DNA of 42,680 nt from Candidatus Avacidaminococcus intestinavium (GCA_018714505.1 DVNI01000085.1:1-42680); one strand, 5' to 3'. Numbered from the stretch's first letter, positions 18,152 to 26,622 are shown. A program made the numbers and translations. Notes: a model not told the origin generated them from the letters alone.

Positions 18152-18355
18152 TCATTTTTTCATAAAAAAGTTTAAATCTACATCAAGTGAATCTGCTATT
18201 TTGAATAATAATAAAGCACTAATATTATACGTACCCTTTTCGATTTCAGCTAAGTATGACCTGCTCAAGCCAGCTTTTTCAGCTAAAGCTTTTTGCGTCA
18301 TTAATTTATTAAGCCTTTTAGTTCTAATTAAGTCCCCTAAATCTTCTTTATTCAT
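18152..18355 (-). CDS. Small XRE-family HTH regulator
   Basis: 67-aa protein that is essentially one Cro/CI-type helix-turn-helix: LIRTKRLNKLMTQKALAEKAGLSRSYLAEIEKGTYNISALLLFKIADSL. It starts with ATG behind GGGAGG and has a strong promoter. It is divergent from a second XRE regulator with a very similar HTH (SRSYLAEIEKG vs SRSYIAGIERN), which suggests shared or competing operators. No effector domain; target unknown. Confidence 0.85.
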   Translation of the reverse strand: MNKEDLGDLIRTKRLNKLMTQKALAEKAGLSRSYLAEIEKGTYNISALLLFKIADSLDVDLNFFMKK

Positions 18356-18375
18356 TGTATAGCCTCCCCAGGCTT

Positions 18376-18404
18376 ATTGTACTGCATATCCAACATTAGG
18401 TCAA
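18376..18404 (-). promoter_or_regulatory. Promoter of the small XRE gene
   Basis: On the minus strand TTGACC (18399-18404), 17-base spacer, TACAAT (18376-18381), about 20 bases before the ATG. Confidence 0.75.
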
Positions 18405-18406
18405 TG

Positions 18407-18452
18407 GTATTCCGTCCCACAGTATGTTAAAATCTCATTAAGTCAGGAATAC
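18407..18452. promoter_or_regulatory. Candidate operator pair between divergent XRE genes
   Basis: GTATTCC (18407-18413) and GGAATAC (18446-18452) are inverted 7-mers separated by 32 bases in the intergenic region; a possible site for one of the two regulators. Confidence 0.35.
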
Positions 18453-18471
18453 AATACAAGGTGGTTTAGTT

Positions 18472-19086
18472 ATGAACTCCAAAAAGCTCGGTTTAAAAAT
18501 AAAAGAATGTCGTCGCAGAAAAGGTTTAACTCAAGAAGCCCTCGCCAAACTAACCGCGCTCTCTCGTTCTTATATAGCCGGTATTGAAAGAAATGTCTAC
18601 AATCCCAGCTTAGCTACGTTAAGTGCTATCGCTAGTAACTTAGAGATCTCCGTAGATTTTTTGCTTGGTAATGTAGCACATCCAGATAATCCGGCCCTTT
18701 ATCCCTACATTAATAGTTCTTCTTTAGAGCCACTTCCTTCTACAGAGGTTGTTCTGGAAGCTTCCGCTAGCTACGCTGCTAGCTCACTTGCGCACCACGA
18801 ACCAGCTATTTTTATCTTTGAGTGCGTCGATGACAGCTTGCAGTATCTCGGTATCACTGCTGGTGACCAAGCAATTATTCATCAGCAAGATACAGTCAAG
18901 GACGGTGACTTAGCGCTCGTACAATTACCCGATGGTAGTAAGCAGCTAAAGCGTCTTCGAATGCTCGACGACCTCTTTGTTCTGGAAACGGCCAATCCCG
19001 CCTACCCTACGCTAGTCTTAAAAAAAGCTGCATCTCCCGGTCTAAAAATTCTAGGCAAGGTTATTCAAATCCGTAAAAACTTCTAA
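18472..19086 (+). CDS. XRE regulator with C-terminal S24/LexA-like domain (CI-type)
   Basis: 204 aa. Residues 1-65 are an XRE HTH (LKIKECRRRKGLTQEALAKLTALSRSYIAGIERN). Residues ~105-200 resemble the S24 peptidase fold: CVDDSLQYLGITAGDQAIIH keeps a serine in the position of the LexA/CI nucleophile, and SKQLKRLRML carries candidate lysines. The first half of the signature is weak (DDSLQ instead of GDSM), so self-cleavage is uncertain. It may be a stress- or ligand-responsive repressor. The ribosome site AAGGTGG precedes ATG at 18472. There are no phage structural genes nearby. Confidence 0.82.
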   Translation: MNSKKLGLKIKECRRRKGLTQEALAKLTALSRSYIAGIERNVYNPSLATLSAIASNLEISVDFLLGNVAHPDNPALYPYINSSSLEPLPSTEVVLEASASYAASSLAHHEPAIFIFECVDDSLQYLGITAGDQAIIHQQDTVKDGDLALVQLPDGSKQLKRLRMLDDLFVLETANPAYPTLVLKKAASPGLKILGKVIQIRKNF

Positions 19087-19101
19087 AAACAAACTAAAAA
19101 T

Positions 19102-19145
19102 AAAGACCTCGTACCTTAGCACTCTAGCTAACCTACGAGGTCTTT
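19102..19145. terminator. Bidirectional terminator
   Basis: AAAGACCTCGTA (19102-19113) pairs perfectly with TACGAGGTCTTT (19134-19145), between the convergent XRE gene and TonB-receptor gene. Confidence 0.9.
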
Positions 19146-19152
19146 TACTTAA

Positions 19153-21147
19153 CTAAAAATTATATTCATAACCCAATATAAAATTACGTCCCAACGTGTA
19201 ATAGTTGGAAGTAGCATTAGTAGTAATATCTTTGCGATCCAAAAGATTATTTAAATGTAAATAAAGTTTATGTTCTTTAGTCGGTGTATAAGTCAAGTGC
19301 AAATCAGTAAATAATTGCGGTCTAATTTTCCTTTGTGTCTTTTCATTACTAGTGCGTTTTCCAACATAATTTGCATTTAAAGAAGATGTGAATTTATCTT
19401 TTTTATAATTTAAAGCCCCCGTCAACTGCACTTTACCGTAGGCATCATGCCACGCATGATCATTATAATCCGTATAAGATTTGTTTTGAGGATTATGCAC
19501 CATCAGACCCCAAGCACTACTAAAATTATCATCATGTTCAATACCTAGCGATAACTCAGCCCCTGTATTTCTAACATCTTGATTGGTGTAAGTAATGCTA
19601 TGTACTTCATTACTATCACGCACCACAACAGCATCAATTGAATCTTTGATGCGATAATTAAAGAGGGCAAAACGCCAAGTGCGCTTCCCTTCATTGAGTT
19701 TATAACCAAGCTCATAATGGGTGCCTTGTTCAGGTTTTAAAGCAACATTGGGATTTAATTCACCACTACCAAAGATTTGCGTTAAATTCGGCATGCGGAA
19801 GGACTTCCCTGCTTTTGCATATAGGCTACTTGTATCACTTAATTTATGTAAGTAATTAATTTCCGGTGTAAACTTACGCATGTTATCATTATCGACCTTA
19901 CTTTCTACAGCTGTATCGAGGTTCTTTTGCCAACCAGTAACACCCCTCGCCCATGTTTGACGAACATTTACTAGTACATTATCGACATCAGTCACTGCCC
20001 AATCATAAGATGCGTATAACGAATAAGTATCTCTTTGAAAAACGCTAGTACTATGATTCTTACTTCTTCTAGAATTGGTATTAGCAAAAACATCCATATC
20101 TTCTTTTTTATAATCAGCACCAATAATTACTTTATTGCGTCCTAAATTAAAAAGTTTTTGTACATCGATATTAGTATTATGCCCTTTACGCCAGCCAGTA
20201 GTTTGTGGTGCTGCTATAATGCCCGCTAAACTTACTTTGCCTTGCCTAGAATCCTTTTCTTGCGTGCCATAAGCAAGGTTCGCACGCCAACCATCTTTAT
20301 TATAATTTAGAAGAAAATCATTACTATGATTAATATAGTTATTAATCTGCGAAATTTTACCATTATAAGTAGTTGTTTTTAAATCACGCTGCCAATATTC
20401 ATGTTTGTTATCAGAATAATTATGCGTAAAAGTTAAAGCATCACTAAAACGATATTTCCAGCTTATATTCTTGTGCTCACCGCCACCATAATCATAAAAA
20501 GTCGTGCTACTTGCACTGGGCGCACTTAGTGGCGACGCCTCACCACGATTTTCATAACCAGCGACTAGCGAAAACTTACCAGCACCTAGATTGAGGGCGT
20601 AACGCTCTTTACCGTAGTTACCCGCTGCTATTTTTAAACTATTTTGCACATTTTTTCTCGTAATAATATTAATGACGCCACCAGTTGCTTCACTACCATA
20701 TAAGACCGCGCCGCCGCCTTTCACAACTTCAATACGCTCAATTGCGTCCGCTGCTATATCCTCCAGATTATATTTACCATCTTGATTAACCGCAATACCG
20801 TCCACTAAGACTAGCGTTCCTTTTTCCACACCTCGAATCATGATTTTACTAGTCATCGTGCCCATACTCGTACCGTTAAATCCCTGTGACTGTGTTACTA
20901 CGCCTAAAGTGTTTTGTAGAATATCATAGGCATTAGCGCCACCCGTTTTTTCAATGCGCTCCCGATCATAAACCTCAATTGCTGCCGGTGTCTCTAATTC
21001 TTTGGTTTCCGTACGTTGTGCAGTAATTACTAACGGATCAAGATTAAATTCGCCAACCTCTTGTGCCGCTACGCTTTGCCCGCTCCAATAAAAATTACCT
21101 AAAATTACTGCGACTAACAGTGCCTTACCTTGTCTTTTGGACCCCAA
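19153..21147 (-). CDS. TonB-dependent outer-membrane receptor
   Basis: 664-aa receptor that would import a scarce ligand (siderophore, haem, cobalamin or other) across the outer membrane. Signal peptide at residues 1-28 (ending SVAAQE), a TonB-box-like LDPLVITAQRTE at ~37-48, the plug domain (IMIRGVEKGTLVLVDGIAVNQ; IERIEVVKGGGAVLYGSEATGGVINIIT) and a C-terminal beta-barrel ending in LGYEYNF with the terminal Phe. The segment FRMPNLTQIFGSGELNPNVALKPE recalls the FRAP/NPNL region of haem receptors but is also common in other receptors. Start is TTG at 21147 behind AAGGAG. No TonB/ExbBD or ABC genes adjoin it. Its presence supports a diderm Firmicute. Confidence 0.92.
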   Translation of the reverse strand: MGSKRQGKALLVAVILGNFYWSGQSVAAQEVGEFNLDPLVITAQRTETKELETPAAIEVYDRERIEKTGGANAYDILQNTLGVVTQSQGFNGTSMGTMTSKIMIRGVEKGTLVLVDGIAVNQDGKYNLEDIAADAIERIEVVKGGGAVLYGSEATGGVINIITRKNVQNSLKIAAGNYGKERYALNLGAGKFSLVAGYENRGEASPLSAPSASSTTFYDYGGGEHKNISWKYRFSDALTFTHNYSDNKHEYWQRDLKTTTYNGKISQINNYINHSNDFLLNYNKDGWRANLAYGTQEKDSRQGKVSLAGIIAAPQTTGWRKGHNTNIDVQKLFNLGRNKVIIGADYKKEDMDVFANTNSRRSKNHSTSVFQRDTYSLYASYDWAVTDVDNVLVNVRQTWARGVTGWQKNLDTAVESKVDNDNMRKFTPEINYLHKLSDTSSLYAKAGKSFRMPNLTQIFGSGELNPNVALKPEQGTHYELGYKLNEGKRTWRFALFNYRIKDSIDAVVVRDSNEVHSITYTNQDVRNTGAELSLGIEHDDNFSSAWGLMVHNPQNKSYTDYNDHAWHDAYGKVQLTGALNYKKDKFTSSLNANYVGKRTSNEKTQRKIRPQLFTDLHLTYTPTKEHKLYLHLNNLLDRKDITTNATSNYYTLGRNFILGYEYNF

Positions 21148-21224
21148 ACTACATCGCTCCTTCTCTTTTTTATTTCTCCTCTATACCTACAAGCTCTTCT
21201 AATCTACAGCTTGTTAAAACGAAC

Positions 21225-21262
21225 AAATACCCTTAGTTAGCTTTCGCTAACTAAGGGTATTT
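21225..21262. promoter_or_regulatory. 17-bp perfect dyad overlapping the TonB-receptor start point
   Basis: Arms 21225-21241 and 21246-21262 are exact complements around a 4-base loop; on the minus strand the loop closes as GC-GAAA-GC. The dyad overlaps the -10 box and the predicted transcription start of the receptor gene. It may be a repressor operator (core TTAGTTAGC-N4-GCTAACTAA) or a 5' mRNA hairpin. Confidence 0.6.
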
Positions 21263-21287
21263 TAACAAGATTGACTATCACTGTCAA
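21259..21287 (-). promoter_or_regulatory. Promoter of the TonB-receptor gene
   Basis: On the minus strand TTGACA (21282-21287), 17-base spacer, TAAAAT (21259-21264). The -10 box overlaps the outer end of the dyad. Confidence 0.8.
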
Positions 21288-21310
21288 GAAATCTTACGAA
21301 GGCCTAAGCT

Positions 21311-21343
21311 CCGTTAAGTTTCAGTTAAATCTTCGTTAAATTG
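21311..21343. promoter_or_regulatory. Pho-box-like array: three tandem 11-bp repeats
   Basis: GTTAA recurs at 21313, 21324 and 21335, exactly 11 bases apart, each as (C/T)(C/A)GTTAA. On the other strand these read TTAAC, close to the TTAACA direct repeats with 11-bp period bound by PhoP of Bacillus. It lies 64-94 bases before the OlsF-like gene and upstream of the TonB-receptor promoter. A TAATTT -10 candidate lies at 21356-21361. Confidence 0.55.
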
Positions 21344-21406
21344 CACATTTATCGCTAATTTAGTGAGAAAATAAAAGTATCTTAACCATAATAAAGGAGT
21401 TTTAAC

Positions 21407-23239
21407 ATGACTTTACCTAGTAAAACCACCAAAAATTCTTTTAATACTTGGCAAGAATGGCATCAAACAGACGGCGAGGCCCGTAAGCTAGATACGCGCT
21501 ACCTCCCTTCTGCCCTTAAAACACTACCCAAACCGCTGACTAGTTTTTTATGTCAAGCACTGAATATTAATGATTTTTTACCACTGCACTCCAAGCTCCC
21601 ACCTTGCACAACGCCTCAAGAATTTGCTGAGCACACACTAAGACTCCTGCAAACGAAAGTTAGCGTAAGCAGCAACGATCTAAGCAAAATACCTACTAGT
21701 GGAGCAACCGTTATCGTCTGCAATCACCCCTTTGGTGCGCTAGACGGCATAGCACTAATTGCCACGCTACTCAAAATACGACCTGATAGTAAATTCTTAG
21801 TCAACTCGGTCTTAGGGGTTTTTCCGGAATTACGTCATTGCTGCTTGCCATTAGATATCCTTACCTCTACTGCCAAAACCAAAGCTACCAATCAAGCTTC
21901 GCTGCGCCAAGCACACAAACACTTGTCTGAAGGTCACTTGTTAGTAGTCTTTCCCTCTGGCACCGTTTCACATTGGCAATTAGGTAAAGGCGTCAGTGAC
22001 CCGCTTTGGCAAACAACCGCCGCCCGCCTTGCTATGCGCAATAACGCACCACTTCTTCCTGTTTTTTTCGCTGGTCAAAACAGTTTTGAATTTCAGACCT
22101 TAGGGCTAATTCATCCCTTCCTGCGTACCATGCTCTTACCTCGCGAGCTCAAAAAAAGAATCGGCACTACCGTAAGTTTTACGGTAGGCCGCTCGATAAA
22201 ACCTGCGATCTACAAAATACTGGAAACCCCAGAAGCCGTTACTTGTTACTGCCGTGCACGCTGCTATGCCTTACACGAAGCGCAATTCGCTACTGCACCA
22301 CTAGGACGCACCCTCGCACCACTCGCACCTCCTACACCCGTTACCGCACTTGCTAGTGCTTTTCAAAGACTACCCTCTTCTGCGCTACTAGTTAGTGAAG
22401 GTCCTTACCAAGTTTATTTATTAAAAAATACTGATGCACCGCTTATTATCGAAGAACTTGGTCGCACTCGTGAACTTACCTTTCGAGAAGCTCAAGAAGG
22501 GTCTGGCAAGCCTCGTGATTTAGATCTCTATGATGGTTATTATGAGCATCTAGTCCTTTGGCACAGCACCACGCAGCAAATAATCGGTGGCTATCGTCTA
22601 CTGGCAACCACTCTATCTACTCACCACAAACCCCTTAAACCTTTTTACTCTTCCTCACTCTTTCAAATCAATCGAAAATTCTTTATGCAATACCCTAATT
22701 CTATGGAACTAGGTCGGGCCTTTATTCACCCCACTTTTCAAGCAGAATATGCACCACTTTTACTGCTTTGGAAAGGTATCGCCACCTTTTTAACACGCAC
22801 CCCACAGATTCGCTGGCTCTTTGGTCCCGTCAGCCTAAGTCTCGACTACTCCAAGCTCGGTCTTGCCACCATTATCAAATATTTCAAAGACAATTACGAA
22901 GATAGTGAGCTTTCTAGTCTCGTCAAAGGCCGTAATTTTTCTTCCAAACTTTGTGCCAACGATAACGAATTTATCACCAAAAATATTAATTACAATCATT
23001 TATCCAATCTCGTTAAAGATATCGAAGGGAACCGCGGACTTCCCATCTTATTTAAACATTATCTTAAGCTAGGTGGCATCTTAGGCTCCTTCCATGTTGA
23101 TTCTAAATTTAATACAATTGATGCTTTTTTGTTACTCGATTTAGCAAGCGCTCCACCCCATACTTTAAAACGTTACTTTTCCGCAAACGGTCTTGCACAA
23201 TATTTAGCGCATCATCGCTCTTGCCAACAGCAAGATTAA
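21407..23239 (+). CDS. Bifunctional acyltransferase, OlsF-like (ornithine lipid synthesis)
   Basis: 610 aa with two acyltransferase modules. Residues ~60-290 are a PlsC/LPLAT-type acyltransferase (VIVCNHPFGALDGIAL; LLVVFPSGTVSHW; PLLPVFFAGQN), like OlsA. Residues ~325-520 are an OlsB-like GNAT/hemolysin-type N-acyltransferase (YQVYLLKN; DLDLYDGYYEHLVLW; MELGRAFIHPTFQ). This order matches OlsF of Serratia and Bacteroidetes, which adds both fatty acyl chains to ornithine, giving a phosphorus-free aminolipid. The amino acid substrate could differ. ATG at 21407 follows AAAGGAG. The upstream Pho-box-like array fits induction of such lipids in phosphate starvation. Membrane-associated enzyme. Confidence 0.82.
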   Translation: MTLPSKTTKNSFNTWQEWHQTDGEARKLDTRYLPSALKTLPKPLTSFLCQALNINDFLPLHSKLPPCTTPQEFAEHTLRLLQTKVSVSSNDLSKIPTSGATVIVCNHPFGALDGIALIATLLKIRPDSKFLVNSVLGVFPELRHCCLPLDILTSTAKTKATNQASLRQAHKHLSEGHLLVVFPSGTVSHWQLGKGVSDPLWQTTAARLAMRNNAPLLPVFFAGQNSFEFQTLGLIHPFLRTMLLPRELKKRIGTTVSFTVGRSIKPAIYKILETPEAVTCYCRARCYALHEAQFATAPLGRTLAPLAPPTPVTALASAFQRLPSSALLVSEGPYQVYLLKNTDAPLIIEELGRTRELTFREAQEGSGKPRDLDLYDGYYEHLVLWHSTTQQIIGGYRLLATTLSTHHKPLKPFYSSSLFQINRKFFMQYPNSMELGRAFIHPTFQAEYAPLLLLWKGIATFLTRTPQIRWLFGPVSLSLDYSKLGLATIIKYFKDNYEDSELSSLVKGRNFSSKLCANDNEFITKNINYNHLSNLVKDIEGNRGLPILFKHYLKLGGILGSFHVDSKFNTIDAFLLLDLASAPPHTLKRYFSANGLAQYLAHHRSCQQQD

Positions 23240-23255
23240 AAACTTTTCGCCTGCT

Positions 23256-24143
23256 TTAACGATATAACTCTCTTAACAAAGCAATTTCGTGAGCATAACC
23301 ATCTTGATCGTTCGGCGTTTCTAAATAGAAAGGCAAATCACGCAAAGCCGGATGATTAATAATACGTTCAAAAGCGGCTAGCCCAATATTACCCTCACCA
23401 ATTTTAGCGTGCCGATCCTTGTGGCTCCCCAAAACATTCAAACTATCATTCAAATGCACTGCCTTTAATTTCTCTAACCCAATCAAACGATCAAACTCAC
23501 TTAAAACACCATCTAAATCATTCACAATATCATACCCACCATCAAAAATATGACAAGTATCTAGGCAAACACCCATTTTGTGCTTTAATTCAACACCCGC
23601 CAGTATCGCCTGGAGTTCCTCAAAACTACGACCGACCTCCGTGCCTTTGCCTGCCATAGTTTCCAATAAGACAGTGGTGGTTTGCTCTTTTGTCAACACT
23701 TCATTTAAAAGTTCTGTAATATACTTTATACCAACCTCGACTCCCTGTTTCACATGGCTACCTGGATGAAAATTATAACAACTCCCCGGTGTATATTCCA
23801 GGCGCTGCAGGTCATCTACCATCAAACGTTTGGCTAATGCACGCAGTCCAGCATCGGCTGAACACGGATTCATTGTATAGGGTGCGTGAGCTAACAAAAA
23901 TTGTAGGTCACTCGCTGCTGCAAACTCTCTATACGCCGCCACATCTTGTTCATCAAGAGCTTTGGCAACACTGCCACGAGGGTTACGCGAAAAAAACTGG
24001 AAAGTATCTGCACCAATGCGCACCGCCTCTTTGCCCATTGCCAGATAACCTTTAGACGAAGACAAATGGCACCCAATGCGTAAACGCCCTGTCTTTGGCG
24101 TCGTCTGAACTTTGCTATGACCTTCACTTATCGAATTTTCCAT
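23256..24143 (-). CDS. nfo: Deoxyribonuclease IV (AP endonuclease)
   Basis: Zinc-dependent endonuclease cutting 5' to abasic sites in base-excision repair. TIM-barrel family motifs with metal ligands: [71 protein letters not shown] and FYLETPND. 295 aa, with about 20 extra polar residues before the usual start ([12 protein letters not shown]). ATG at 24143 has GGAGGG upstream and no better internal start was seen. Stands alone on the minus strand, convergent with the OlsF-like gene 16 bases away. Confidence 0.95.
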   Translation of the reverse strand: MENSISEGHSKVQTTPKTGRLRIGCHLSSSKGYLAMGKEAVRIGADTFQFFSRNPRGSVAKALDEQDVAAYREFAAASDLQFLLAHAPYTMNPCSADAGLRALAKRLMVDDLQRLEYTPGSCYNFHPGSHVKQGVEVGIKYITELLNEVLTKEQTTTVLLETMAGKGTEVGRSFEELQAILAGVELKHKMGVCLDTCHIFDGGYDIVNDLDGVLSEFDRLIGLEKLKAVHLNDSLNVLGSHKDRHAKIGEGNIGLAAFERIINHPALRDLPFYLETPNDQDGYAHEIALLRELYR

Positions 24144-24299
24144 CTATTTCTATCCCTCCTTTATTAGACAAACTACAAATTTTTTGCTACTGCATTTTGC
24201 AGATATTGTAACATATTTTAGCGACTGAATTCTAAGTTATCACTTTTATTAGCTAATTAACGGCATAACTCATGCTTCTTCTAAGCTTAAATAGTGAAA

Positions 24300-24340
24300 A
24301 AATGAGTGCTACAGCAACAAAACGCTTGTAGCACTCATTT
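24300..24340. terminator. Terminator after the small membrane protein gene
   Basis: 14-bp perfect stem: 24300-24313 with 24327-24340. It is followed by T-runs on both sides (GTTTTTTT on plus; TTTTTCAC on minus). It ends the csoR-type operon. Confidence 0.85.
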
Positions 24341-24370
24341 AGTGTTTTTTTAACAACAACTCTTAAAGTC

Positions 24371-24565
24371 TTAACGCTTAAACATTTTTACTTTGAGCCG
24401 AGCATAACAATTCCGCACCGCTTTTGTTATAGGTTTAATAAATAAAGGAATACTCACCGCAAGCATTGGTAAATAATTCATAACTGCTTTAAAAACTGTA
24501 CCTGAATGCGCAAATGCTACCGATGGCATGACGAGCAAAGTTAGTAATATCACAGACGTTCTCAT
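24371..24565 (-). CDS. Small exported/membrane protein of unknown function
   Basis: 64 aa. Signal-peptide-like start (MRTSVILLTLLVMPSVAFA, then HSG), a second hydrophobic helix at ~30-45 and a basic tail (NCYARLKVKMFKR). A strong ribosome site (GAGGAGG) seven bases before the ATG supports it as real. It lies 20 bases downstream of the CsoR-type regulator gene in the same transcript, so it may be the regulated target. Cleavage would leave an N-terminal His, a possible metal ligand. No family recognised. Confidence 0.65.
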   Translation of the reverse strand: MRTSVILLTLLVMPSVAFAHSGTVFKAVMNYLPMLAVSIPLFIKPITKAVRNCYARLKVKMFKR

Positions 24566-24585
24566 CTCAGGTTTCCTCCTCTAGT

Positions 24586-24861
24586 CTACTTAATATAATG
24601 GTCTATCGCCTCTTGTAATTCTTGTAAAAACTTCTCCTGCGTACCTTTCTCCAGCGCATGCAACATGCAATGCTCAAGGTGATCCTTTAAAATCACTTTA
24701 GCTGTATTATCAAGAGCCTTCCGAACAGCCGCTATTTGTAGCAACATTTCCGGGCAATCACGCCCCTCTTCCGCCATGCGTTTAATTGACCGCGCATGAC
24801 CTTCAATGCGTGCTAATCTATTAATAATTTTCTTTTGATTAGGGTGTATATGTTTTTCCAT
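24586..24861 (-). CDS. CsoR/RcnR-family metal-sensing repressor
   Basis: Four-helix DUF156 repressor of about 91 aa. The core NRLARIEGHARSIKRMAEEGRDCPEMLLQIAAVRKAL...LKDHLEHCMLHAL keeps the Cys-His-Cys ligand pattern of Cu(I)-sensing CsoR (Cys in RDCPEM, His and Cys in DHLEHC). The N-terminus (MEKHIHPNQ) adds histidines. The frame is open to 24939, but the upstream part spans the operator, and GTGGAGG precedes ATG at 24859-24861, so that start is taken. Its own promoter region holds a G/C-tract palindrome, pointing to autoregulation. Downstream is a tiny membrane protein and no classical copper ATPase. Confidence 0.87.
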   Translation of the reverse strand: MEKHIHPNQKKIINRLARIEGHARSIKRMAEEGRDCPEMLLQIAAVRKALDNTAKVILKDHLEHCMLHALEKGTQEKFLQELQEAIDHYIK

Positions 24862-24883
24862 AATAAATACCTCCACTTTTATT

Positions 24884-24904
24884 TTATCCCCCCCGGGGGG
24901 ATAA
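24884..24904. promoter_or_regulatory. Operator of the CsoR-family repressor
   Basis: Perfect 10-bp arms TTATCCCCCC (24884-24893) and GGGGGGATAA (24895-24904) around one C. G/C-tract dyads flanked by AT are the known operator type of CsoR/RcnR/FrmR proteins. It lies 22 bases upstream of the gene. Confidence 0.85.
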
Positions 24905-24986
24905 GTCAATGTTTCAGCATAAAAAAAACAACCTCCCAAAAGTTAGCTTTTAAGTCTAACTTTTGAAAGGTCAGTATCTTGCGTAA

Positions 24987-26324
24987 TTATTTTCTTAATG
25001 AAATAGCAAGTCCCACCACTGCACCGACGAGCATCGGCACAATCCAGCCCATGCCTAGATCATAAAACGGCAAATAAACGTGATAAAAATTCAAAATACT
25101 TTCGATAGTCGGCGTACTTTTAATAAGTTCTGGCATAGCATTTAAAGAATCACCAATACTACCAAACATTGTAAATAATGAAGTAGTAAAATATACACAT
25201 CTTCGATCTTTAAACATGCGAGAAAATAATGCTAAAAAGATTAAAGCAATCGCTAACGGATAAATAAACATCAAAACCGGTATCGATAGCTTAATTAACT
25301 GCGTCAAGCCAATATTGGCCACTACACAAGAAAAAACAGTAAAAATAATGGTGTACTCTTTATACCCAAGTGCCTCTGGAAACATTTCTTCAAAAGTCTT
25401 AGAACAAGCAACAATCAAGCCAATGGCTGTTTTAAAACAAGCCAATGTAACGATAACCGCTAATAATAAACTACCATAATAACCAAAGAAATGATTAGAA
25501 ATCTTGGCCCACGCAATACCACCATTAGCAGCTGGCTCCATCAAACCCGTACTAGTTGCACCCATCAAACCCAAGAACCAATAAATTAAACACATCAAAA
25601 TTACACTAACAATACCCGCTTTAAAAGTTCCCCACGCAATTGCCTTAGGCTCCGTAACACCAAGTTCCTTAATATTTTGCACAACAATAATACCAAACGC
25701 TAAAGCTGCCAAGGCATCCATGGTATTATACCCCTCAGTAAAACCTTTCAAAAATGCTGACGTAGCGTAAATATCATGTACCGCAGCATTACTAACCGTT
25801 CCCATGGGATAAACCAAGCTAACAATAATTAAAATACTTAAAAAAACTAAAAAGATTGGATTTAAAACCTTACCTACCCAAGTCAAAATCTTATTAGGTC
25901 GTAAAGCAAAAAATAAGGCACCACCAAAAAATAAAATCGTAAACACCGCTAGCATCAGCGTTTGATCTTGCTCAGCAACAAACAGTGACAAACCAATTTC
26001 ATAAGCGACCGTTCCTGTTCTAGGCAAAGCAAAGAAGGGGCCGATCGTCATATAAAGTAAAATCGTAAAGGCATAAGCATAATAAGGATGCACTCTACCA
26101 GCTAAATCAAATAAACCATCACTCCGTGATAACCCTATCGCCAAAATACCGAGAAAAGGTAAACCGACAGCCGTCACCACGAACCCTAAAGTTGCTGTAA
26201 ATATTTCACTTCCAGCTAGTTGGCCCATATGTACTGGGAAAATTAAATTTCCCGCACCAAAAAATAAGCCAAACAACATTGAACCAATTGCTATATACTC
26301 CGAGATAGCTAGTTTTTTATGCAT
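24987..26324 (-). CDS. brnQ: Branched-chain amino acid:cation symporter BrnQ
   Basis: 445-aa membrane carrier with about twelve helices and the family start AIGSMLFGLFFGAGNLIFPVHMGQLAG; also GPFFALPRTGTVAYEIG and FTEGYNTMDALAALAFGIIVVQNI. Takes up leucine, isoleucine and valine with Na+ or H+. Start ATG at 26324 behind AAAGGAG. A ~300-base leader lies upstream. Confidence 0.94.
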   Translation of the reverse strand: MHKKLAISEYIAIGSMLFGLFFGAGNLIFPVHMGQLAGSEIFTATLGFVVTAVGLPFLGILAIGLSRSDGLFDLAGRVHPYYAYAFTILLYMTIGPFFALPRTGTVAYEIGLSLFVAEQDQTLMLAVFTILFFGGALFFALRPNKILTWVGKVLNPIFLVFLSILIIVSLVYPMGTVSNAAVHDIYATSAFLKGFTEGYNTMDALAALAFGIIVVQNIKELGVTEPKAIAWGTFKAGIVSVILMCLIYWFLGLMGATSTGLMEPAANGGIAWAKISNHFFGYYGSLLLAVIVTLACFKTAIGLIVACSKTFEEMFPEALGYKEYTIIFTVFSCVVANIGLTQLIKLSIPVLMFIYPLAIALIFLALFSRMFKDRRCVYFTTSLFTMFGSIGDSLNAMPELIKSTPTIESILNFYHVYLPFYDLGMGWIVPMLVGAVVGLAISLRK

Positions 26325-26555
26325 AAATACAGTCTCCTTTCGTTCAAAGGGAACGACTTTTATTTTTATATCAAATATTTACGAGCTGCACCAGACTACT
26401 CACGTAGCGATTACTCACCTTTAAGGTCCACTTATTTACACTTGATAATATTTACTATTTTAAACGTCTTTGGCAACTTAAGCAACTAAAATCAGTTATA
26501 TTTGTTGCTTAAGTTAATTAAATCTTTAAAATCACCTAAAACACTAACAATTAAA
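26325..26555 (-). other. Leader region of brnQ with inverted repeat
   Basis: No gene seen. It contains a 12-bp perfect inverted repeat (26475-26486 with 26504-26515, 17-base loop) and a small 5-bp hairpin (CGTTC/GAACG) next to the brnQ ribosome site. A T-box or other known riboswitch was looked for and not recognised. Confidence 0.5.
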
Positions 26556-26597
26556 AGCAGCATGCTGCATATGAATCCTCATACATAGCATGCTGCT
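26556..26597. terminator. Terminator after the YjiG-like gene
   Basis: AGCAGCATGCT (26556-26566) pairs with AGCATGCTGCT (26587-26597); on the minus strand TTTTAATTGTT follows. Confidence 0.8.
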
Positions 26598-26622
26598 CTT
26601 CAATTCTAGATCTTGTAACTAA

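Noticed and set aside
26325-26555. T-box riboswitch before brnQ
   Set aside because: The conserved T-box sequence (AGGGTGGNACCGCG) is absent; only inverted repeats are seen.
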